NCBI GenBank assembly: GCA_020058315.1
Contig: JAGVEK010000124.1
Coordinates: forward strand, 1 to 21,118
Direction of reading: 5' to 3'
Length of the DNA: 21,118 nt
Origin: Candidatus Zixiibacteriota bacterium
Lineage (GTDB): Bacteria > Zixibacteria > MSB-5A5 > WJJR01
Shown: positions 16,156 through 21,118 of the stretch, piece by piece
Layout: every line of letters starts with the position of its first letter
Position numbering within the stretch: the first letter of the stretch is position 1
Position numbers and translations under genes: made by a program
Notes under the pieces: model-generated
The model's database searches: none
Seen by the model: only the letters and a program-made list of their open reading frames with translations
What the model was told of the DNA's origin: nothing

Positions 16156-18060
16156 ATGGATCCAAACAAGAACAATGATTCACACCCGCAGTGGCTGCGA
16201 ACGGCCCTTCGCGAGGTTCGGATCCGCCGGGGCGTGATTCTCTTTGGCAACGTTCGGGACGAGTTCTATGACCCCCCGGAACGCCAACATGTCACTCTGG
16301 CGGAACGGCTCGTACGCGAATTGACGAGAGATCCATCTTATGGCTTCACCATCGTCACCCGCTGGGACCGCGCCGACGGCGTGAGCTTCTCCGATTCGCG
16401 GGCCGCGCAGCGCTTTCAGGAAGCCGTCAGTCGGGCCGGAGCGCAACCGGCGCAGCCCGGCGGCACGGCTTACGACATGGGAGCGGGTAGAACTGGAACC
16501 AGTGCTCCCGCTCCAGCGTCGGGGCTCTATGCCCAGCCGCGTGAGTTGATGGCCGCCGCACGGGCCGTCTTTGAATCCGATCGCGAGCGGCTCGCGCTCA
16601 TCCTCGATTGGACCCACCTCATCATGGACCAACCCGGAGCTCTGGGCGACGAAAACCGCCTGTGGATGCTCGACTTTGCCAAGGCCTTGGTGGGCGGGCC
16701 GGTCATACCCGCTGATAGCGATCGACTCCGGCAGAACCGCGGCGTGGTCATCTTCCTGACCGCTCACCTTGGTCAACTCCCGCCCCTCCTCTATCAGGGA
16801 GACCCCCGCGTGCGTTTGATCTCCGTTCCCTCACCTTCGCGCCCAGAGCGAAGAGACTTCTTTGCGAAGCATTTCGACGACGTTCGATGCAAGACGTCCG
16901 AGACGCGCCGCTCCGACGGCTCGTCCGTCGCCCAAAGCCGCGAACAATTGGCAGAACACTTCTCAGACCTGACCGATCAGCTAACCGCCGTGGACCTTCG
17001 CCAGCTGCTGAGTCTTTCACTCTGCACGGAAGAGCCTCTACCACCGGATCGACTGCTGAATCTCTATCGCTTCGGAGACCAGCGCTCGCCCTGGGAAGAA
17101 CTCAACCGAGAGAAACTCAGCCAGGCCGAGCAGCTTCTCAAGCGCCGAGTCATTGGCCAGGATGAGGCCGTCGAAAAGGTCGCTACCATGATCATCCGCG
17201 CCAAGCTGGGTTTGGCCGGTCTCTTTCACTCCCGCAAACAGTGCAAGCCCAAAGGCACGCTCTTCTTCGTGGGACCGACTGGCGTCGGTAAGACCGAACT
17301 GGCCAAAGCCTTTGCGGAACTAGTTTTTGGGGATGAATCGGCATGCATCCGTTTCGATATGAGCGAGTACAGCGCCGAGCACAGCGACCAGCGTCTCATT
17401 GGAGCACCGCCGGGTTATGTCGGGTTTGAGGAAGGCGGTCAACTCACCAACAAGGTCCGCGAGCGCCCTTTCTGCGTGTTGCTGTTCGATGAGATCGAGA
17501 AGGCGCACCCCAAAATCCTCGACAAATTCATTCAGATTCTCGAGGACGGGCGTCTGACCGACGGTCACGGGGAAACCGTCTACTTTTCCGAGTCGGTGAT
17601 CATCTTCACCAGCAACATCGGCGCCCGCGATGTGCCCGTCGGCGCTGACTGGGATGCGATGAATCTGCACTTCCGCAACGCGGTGGAGCGCCATTTCAAG
17701 GTCGAACTGGGACGCCCCGAAACCTTCAGCCGCCTCGGCCGAAATATCGTCGTCTTCAACCCCATCATCGACGATGGATTCCGCCAAGCGATTCTTGACA
17801 AGCAGGTGGCTCCACTACGCGAGATGCTCGAGGAACGCCACGGCATTCGCTTTGGGCTCGCTCCCGAGGTGTCCGCCCACATTCTGCGGTCTGCGCGAAC
17901 CGACCAGGGCGGCCGCGATGTTGGCAACGCCCTTGAGTCCGAGTTGATGAACCCCCTGGCTAGGTTCCTTTTCGACCACGAGCATCAACTTCGCAAGGGA
18001 AGGTTACTGCAGGCCGGTGTCCAGAACGAAAGAATTGTCTTTGACATCCGGGAGGTCTAG
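16156..18060 (+). CDS. Clp/Hsp100-like AAA+ ATPase with degenerate first AAA module
   Basis: ATG 16156 is favoured because GAAAGGA lies just upstream; TTG 16135 and ATG 16150 are poorer. The protein is 634 residues. Residues ~1-290 look like a first AAA module without a Walker A: GVILFGNVRDEF near the start, a Walker-B-like LALILDWTHL and a sensor-like VVIFLTAHLGQLPP. Residues ~320-600 are a ClpB-D2-type module: RRVIGQDEAV, Walker A GPTGVGKTE (373-381, Lys379), pore loop PPGYVGFEEGG (Tyr421), Walker B LLFDEIEKAH (Asp445/Glu446) and sensor 1 FTSNIGA (Asn487). Family members thread proteins through a hexamer pore. I see neither a ClpP-docking IGF loop nor a ClpB middle domain, so remodelling rather than proteolysis is likely. 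It is followed 2 bp later by the radical-SAM gene. Confidence 0.92.
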   Translation: MDPNKNNDSHPQWLRTALREVRIRRGVILFGNVRDEFYDPPERQHVTLAERLVRELTRDPSYGFTIVTRWDRADGVSFSDSRAAQRFQEAVSRAGAQPAQPGGTAYDMGAGRTGTSAPAPASGLYAQPRELMAAARAVFESDRERLALILDWTHLIMDQPGALGDENRLWMLDFAKALVGGPVIPADSDRLRQNRGVVIFLTAHLGQLPPLLYQGDPRVRLISVPSPSRPERRDFFAKHFDDVRCKTSETRRSDGSSVAQSREQLAEHFSDLTDQLTAVDLRQLLSLSLCTEEPLPPDRLLNLYRFGDQRSPWEELNREKLSQAEQLLKRRVIGQDEAVEKVATMIIRAKLGLAGLFHSRKQCKPKGTLFFVGPTGVGKTELAKAFAELVFGDESACIRFDMSEYSAEHSDQRLIGAPPGYVGFEEGGQLTNKVRERPFCVLLFDEIEKAHPKILDKFIQILEDGRLTDGHGETVYFSESVIIFTSNIGARDVPVGADWDAMNLHFRNAVERHFKVELGRPETFSRLGRNIVVFNPIIDDGFRQAILDKQVAPLREMLEERHGIRFGLAPEVSAHILRSARTDQGGRDVGNALESELMNPLARFLFDHEHQLRKGRLLQAGVQNERIVFDIREV

Positions 18061-18062
18061 GC

Positions 18063-18743
18063 ATGCAGCGCATTCTGCTCAACATTGCCGATGTGTGCGA
18101 GCGCTCCCGCGTCAACGGGCCCGGCTTGCGCTCGGTTGTATGGGTTCAAGGCTGCACTATCGGCTGTCCGGGATGTTTCAACCCGCACACCCATCCGCAC
18201 AGGCCGATGCGGCTCACCGATCCCAAGGATCTCGCACTGCACCTTCTTCAAATACCGGACACCGACGGCATCACCATCTCCGGCGGAGAGCCGTTTGAAC
18301 AGGCGGAAGCGTGCGTTTTGCTGGCGCAGGCCATCCAGAACGGCGGACGGACCGTCGTCGTCTTCACCGGCTATCGGTTCGAGGTCCTGGCTGCGTCGCG
18401 GCTGGCCGCCGTGCAGCGCTTCCTCGCCTCGATTGATTTGCTGATAGCGGGGCCATACATCCAATCGCTGCACGGAGACGGCAGCCGTTGGCGCGGCAGT
18501 AGCAATCAAACCGTCCACGCCCTCACCGATCGTTACCGCGACGAACTCGAGGACGCGGTGTCCACCACGCCGCTGGTTGAAATCGCAACCGACGGTGCGT
18601 CGCAGATGGAGACCGGCTTCCCGGACGAGGATGACCGCCGCTGGATCGACAAGATCACCGGCGCCGTTCCTACATCCATCACGGTGGAAGCCCCACGCAA
18701 AGAAAGGACCAAAAGATGCCTCAATCCAATCGACCCATCATAG
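18063..18743 (+). CDS. NrdG-like radical SAM activase (4Fe-4S single-cluster family)
   Basis: The gene encodes 226 residues. The ATG is 2 bp after the preceding stop, with GGGAGG upstream. The cluster motif is CTIGCPGC (Cys31, Cys35, Cys38; CX3CX2C), followed by FNP as in NrdG-type activases, and the SAM-binding stretch is ISGGEPFEQ (GGEP at 74-77). Such enzymes cleave S-adenosylmethionine at a [4Fe-4S] cluster to install a glycyl radical on a partner such as anaerobic ribonucleotide reductase. No glycyl-radical protein is encoded in the window, so the substrate may be one of the neighbours or a small molecule. It is longer than typical NrdG (roughly 155 residues) because of an extra C-terminal region (from about 150). 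Prokaryotic viperins share CX3CX2C but not CPGCxNP. Tight spacing ties it to the AAA+ gene. Confidence 0.88.
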   Translation: MQRILLNIADVCERSRVNGPGLRSVVWVQGCTIGCPGCFNPHTHPHRPMRLTDPKDLALHLLQIPDTDGITISGGEPFEQAEACVLLAQAIQNGGRTVVVFTGYRFEVLAASRLAAVQRFLASIDLLIAGPYIQSLHGDGSRWRGSSNQTVHALTDRYRDELEDAVSTTPLVEIATDGASQMETGFPDEDDRRWIDKITGAVPTSITVEAPRKERTKRCLNPIDPS

Positions 18744-19036
18744 AATTCAAGGCAGGCCCAGTACACGCAAGCATCTGGCCCGAGCGGATCAAACGCGACG
18801 GACGGAGCTGGGATAGTTTCTCGATCCAGATACAAAAAATCTTCTGGGATCCTACAGACGGCCAACACCGGACAACAAGCTACTTCCGTCCGGACGAATT
18901 ACCCAAACTTGTGCTGGTGGCGAATGAGGCATTCGCATACGTGACCCTGAAGCAACAGAAGTCGACGGGCGAAAACGCGGACGATGGAGCCAGCAATCGC
19001 GCTGCCGCGGAGCAACCCAAGAAGGATGCTCCGTGA
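18716..19036 (+). CDS. Small conserved-looking hypothetical protein
   Basis: The gene encodes 106 residues. ATG 18716 lies inside the end of the radical-SAM gene (28-bp overlap) with AAAGGA 7 bases upstream. Residues ~8-75 form a compact beta-rich domain: FKAGPVHASIWPE, then DSFSIQIQKIFWD, then TTSYFRPDELPKLVLVANEAF ending in a helix. The tail (80-106) is Lys/Glu/Ala-rich and probably disordered. I associate this strand-strand-strand-helix pattern with small unannotated proteins common in environmental bacteria, reminiscent of PC4-like nucleic-acid-binding folds; this is from memory and uncertain. It is last in the operon; no terminator hairpin is evident after it. Confidence 0.75.
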   Translation: MPQSNRPIIEFKAGPVHASIWPERIKRDGRSWDSFSIQIQKIFWDPTDGQHRTTSYFRPDELPKLVLVANEAFAYVTLKQQKSTGENADDGASNRAAAEQPKKDAP

Positions 19037-19154
19037 CGCGTGCTAAGTTTCATTCGATTGTCCGTCACCCAAGAATCAGCCTCACGACACCGCCGCACAG
19101 CGCCTGTTCTCAATAATACCTTCAGGTGAACGATTTTCTTCGCGGAGGCAACTC

Positions 19155-19259
19155 ATGGCGCAAGCAACGACGATCGAGTGGACGGAAACGACGTGGAACC
19201 CGGTTCTGCGGATGCAGCCGAGTTTCCGAAGGCTGTCGGAAGTAGGAGTCATGCCGTGA
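19155..19259 (+). pseudogene. Truncated 5' remnant of a phage Gp37/Gp68-type (DUF5131) gene
   Basis: An ATG with GGAGG 6 bases upstream opens a 34-codon frame. Its first 17 residues, MAQATTIEWTETTWNPV, match the characteristic N-terminus of DUF5131 proteins (IEWT...TWNP), which normally continue with TGC and further cysteines. Here the similarity stops after Val17 and unrelated sequence runs to a TGA at 19257-19259. The start and ribosome binding site survive, but the body has been replaced, consistent with a deletion or recombination junction near 19205. Its stop overlaps the GTG of the next frame. Confidence 0.7.
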
Positions 19260-19543
19260 CACTCCAATGGGATCTCTCGGACACGCCGCTCGCGCGATCG
19301 GAATCAAGGTTCAAGGCGCCGACGGAGGGTGAGCTCTTCGCACTGGCAGTTGCACTGCTGCTCGCCGAGGGTCAGTCCTACGAAAACCTTCGAACTTGTG
19401 AGCTCGTGCTTCATCAGGACCAACTCCACACCGTTGCCGAGGTCTTTGAGTATCGCATCCCGGAACTTGCAAGTGAGGTCCGCGGCGACGATCTGCGGCA
19501 GAGGTTGATGGAGTTGGTGGGCATCAGGGTGACGCGAATTTGA
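19256..19543 (+). CDS. Hypothetical protein, possibly coupled to the DUF5131 remnant
   Basis: The frame gives 95 residues from GTG 19256, which forms a GTGA overlap with the remnant's stop. ATG 19178 is an in-frame alternative adding 26 residues that are mainly the out-of-frame reading of the remnant, so I prefer the GTG. The centre has an Ala/Leu-rich helix (GELFALAVALLLAEGQS) and further amphipathic helices. No catalytic motif or family is recognised. It may itself be a fragment left after the same rearrangement. It could borrow the remnant's ribosome binding site by translational coupling. Confidence 0.5.
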   Translation: MTLQWDLSDTPLARSESRFKAPTEGELFALAVALLLAEGQSYENLRTCELVLHQDQLHTVAEVFEYRIPELASEVRGDDLRQRLMELVGIRVTRI

Positions 19544-19559
19544 AATGGCGTAGCCGATC

Positions 19560-19916
19560 ATGATCATAAACCCGATTCACCAGAATCCCGAGTTGTTCCG
19601 TCCTCTTTCCGCCAGCGAGGTCTCCCGCTACATCAAAGTGAGCACGCGCACGCTGGAAGACTGGCGGCGGCGCACGAAGGAGACGAGCGGCCTCGTTGGG
19701 CCGCCGTTCTTTCAGGACTACTATGGCGGCAAGGTCATCTACCCCGATACCTGCGTCAAGCGTTTTGCCATGGCACGGGCGGCAGGCCAGGGACTTCCAG
19801 AAGCGACCCGATTCGGGTGGCAACCGCTGTCAGATCTGTGTAGTGAACTCGGTTGGTCGTTGCCTGATTACCGACCCAAAGAGCCGCCAAACTCGCATCA
19901 AAGCCGCCGCTCTTGA
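19560..19916 (+). CDS. Excisionase-like helix-turn-helix protein
   Basis: The gene encodes 118 residues from ATG 19560, with a weak ribosome binding site. Residues 16-36 (LSASEVSRYIKVSTRTLEDWR) are a MerR/excisionase-type helix-turn-helix followed by a wing (GPPFFQDYYGGKVIYPDTCVKRF). Such proteins bend att-site DNA and favour excision, or act as small regulators. It is encoded head-on to the tyrosine recombinase, and the two coding ends overlap by 161 bp (19756-19916). The overlapped C-terminal part is low in recognisable structure, while the HTH lies outside the overlap. Pairing with the integrase supports the excisionase reading; a plain regulator is the alternative. Confidence 0.7.
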   Translation: MIINPIHQNPELFRPLSASEVSRYIKVSTRTLEDWRRRTKETSGLVGPPFFQDYYGGKVIYPDTCVKRFAMARAAGQGLPEATRFGWQPLSDLCSELGWSLPDYRPKEPPNSHQSRRS

Positions 19917-20865
19917 TCTTCATGCTGGTGGAGATACGGAAGTCGTGAAAACGATGATGTCGAACCCCAGCCTCGCGACAAAGGTGAGCGAACGCCTGAT
20001 GTGAAAGCGGGTCGTTCGGGAACAACGGATCGCTTTCCTGAGCTTGTTCGTACAACTGCTTGACAATCGTGATGATTTCCTCGGAAACGGGAAGCACGCA
20101 GAACATGTTGTTCTTGAAGTGCTGCATGTCGAGCGTGCGCGCATCAAAGTCGAAATGATAGTAGTGCAGCGCTCGGATCTCGCCGCGGCGTCCGCCGGTC
20201 CACCAGCCCAACATGAGAAACAAGTACTGTCGGGGTGTTCTGCAAGCCGAGAGGAGCCGCCGGAGTTCCTCGTCGGTAATCATGAAATGTGGCTTTGCGT
20301 CGCTCTTGATGCTGGCGGCGTTGGAGAGCGGGATCGGATTCTCCGGCAGGTACCGGGGGCGCTGCCGGCAACACCAGTTGAAGAAACCTGACAGGTAGCG
20401 GAGCTCCTTTCGGAGCGTCACGTTCGTTATCGGCAGGCGGCGAACGATGCGGCGAAGTCGTGCATCAATCCGGAGGCCGCTGTGCAGCTGAGTTTTCTGG
20501 CGGCGGGTAATGAACCGATCGATTAACTCGGGCGACAGGTGCTCGGAACGTAGCCTGTAGGTGCCGTCTCTCCGTTTTCGGCCGCAGATTTCCAGGAAGC
20601 CCTCCAGAATCCTCCTGCTCTCGTGGCGATGGCTGGCGGAGGTCCCGGGTGGGAGCGCTTCGAGGTACCGAATGATCAGCGAGTCAAGGTCAGAATGCTT
20701 GATCGGTTGGATGCCGGCATTGATTTCGACATCCCGCCGGACCCGGTAACGCTCGGCCTCGGTCTCGCTTTTTGTCCGTGCCGACTCGTCGACCGGGTCG
20801 CTCCCGATCCAGTAACGCACGTACCAATAGCCGTTTGGCCTTCGAAACTTCGAGACCCGTACCAT
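19756..20865 (-). CDS. int: Tyrosine recombinase (island integrase)
   Basis: ATG 20865 has GGGAGG 7 bases upstream, giving 369 residues; an upstream ATG at 20946 would add 27 residues that lack a ribosome binding site. An N-terminal arm/core-binding region is followed by the catalytic domain: WTGGRRGEIRAL (Arg227), a possible beta-hairpin Lys251, HDFR (His307, Arg310), VGNQATT (Asn333, where most members have His or Trp) and VHYTD (Tyr342, nucleophile). It catalyses site-specific integration and excision through a covalent phosphotyrosine. It lies next to the 3' end of tRNA-Phe, the classic arrangement for an island integrase. The fold and motif order are clear; activity with Asn at the His/Trp position is plausible but unproven. 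Confidence 0.92.
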   Translation of the reverse strand: MVRVSKFRRPNGYWYVRYWIGSDPVDESARTKSETEAERYRVRRDVEINAGIQPIKHSDLDSLIIRYLEALPPGTSASHRHESRRILEGFLEICGRKRRDGTYRLRSEHLSPELIDRFITRRQKTQLHSGLRIDARLRRIVRRLPITNVTLRKELRYLSGFFNWCCRQRPRYLPENPIPLSNAASIKSDAKPHFMITDEELRRLLSACRTPRQYLFLMLGWWTGGRRGEIRALHYYHFDFDARTLDMQHFKNNMFCVLPVSEEIITIVKQLYEQAQESDPLFPNDPLSHQAFAHLCREAGVRHHRFHDFRISTSMKIKSGGFDASLAALWVGNQATTNRVHYTDLTAVATRIGSLLEVPGLPPVPWQNA

Positions 20866-20883
20866 TCTGGTGCCTCCCAAGCA

Positions 20884-20905
20884 CAGTGTAAAACCAGTGT
20901 AAACA
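20884..20905. repeat. Tandem 11-bp direct repeat between integrase and attachment site
   Basis: CAGTGTAAAAC (20884-20894) is followed directly by CAGTGTAAACA (20895-20905), sharing CAGTGTAAA with an 11-bp step, about one helical turn. It lies 19 bp upstream of the integrase start and 115 bp from the tRNA 3' end. It could be integrase arm-type sites or a repressor operator on the integrase promoter; both are inferred from position. Confidence 0.45.
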
Positions 20906-21019
20906 CCGGCAGGCCTAGGAAGCGTGATGTGACGATGACGCCCCAATGCCTCGAAGTCGATGGCTCCGAACCATCGTCTTCACAAGCACTTACGTGCGAT
21001 CATCGCATTTCGATTAGAA

Positions 21020-21092
<73 letters not shown>

Positions 21093-21118
21093 CCTTTTCG
21101 GGCCTCGGACCAGTCAGA

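Noticed and set aside
16156..18060. Housekeeping ClpB, ClpA or ClpC
   Set aside because: There is no Clp N-domain, M-domain or ClpP loop, and the first AAA module lacks a P-loop.
18063..18743. Prokaryotic viperin
   Set aside because: The CX3CX2C spacing is shared, but CPGCxNP and the short length point to the NrdG-like activase group.

Overview
The window is GC-rich DNA with ordinary bacterial gene structure: Shine-Dalgarno sequences, four-base ATGA/GTGA overlaps and a bacterial-type tRNA-Phe. It reads as the right-hand part of a genomic island or integrative element joined to a tRNA-Phe gene. The host cannot be fixed from sequence alone; a Planctomycetota-like or other GC-rich environmental lineage would fit, as inference only.

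Layout from left to right. (1) Positions 1-3761, minus strand: one uninterrupted reading frame of about 1253 codons that leaves the window at base 1. It encodes a large P-loop (STAND-like) NTPase ending in 34-residue helical repeats. Having no stop codon inside the window, it is easily missed. (2) Positions 3996-5179, plus strand: two overlapping unknown genes, divergent from the NTPase, with two perfect 12-bp palindromes in the control region. (3) A 12-bp-stem hairpin at 5215-5244 separates them from a convergent five-gene minus-strand operon (8615 down to 5250): a small beta-rich protein, a mini membrane protein, a zinc-cluster protein, an FtsK/HerA-like ATPase with a possible nuclease-like tail, and a second mini membrane protein. 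(4) A divergent control region at 8616-8862. (5) A seven-gene plus-strand operon (8863-19036): a two-TM protein, a giant SF1 helicase, a protein with a degenerate phospholipase-D-like domain, a coiled-coil protein, a Clp/Hsp100-like AAA+ protein, an NrdG-like radical-SAM activase and a small conserved-looking protein. (6) Positions 19155-20865: island end with a 34-codon remnant of a Gp37/Gp68-type (DUF5131) gene, a small unknown gene, an excisionase-like HTH protein and a tyrosine recombinase. (7) tRNA-Phe(GAA), minus strand, 21020-21092, its 3' end facing the recombinase.

The exciting candidate is the block 1-19036. A STAND-like NTPase, an FtsK/HerA motor, an SF1 helicase, a degenerate PLD protein, an Hsp100-like unfoldase and an NrdG-like activase without a visible partner lie together in tightly coupled operons beside an integration module. 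I recognise the individual families but not the combination as a named system. A multi-component conflict or anti-mobile-element system is the leading inference; an island maintenance or DNA-transfer apparatus is the main alternative.
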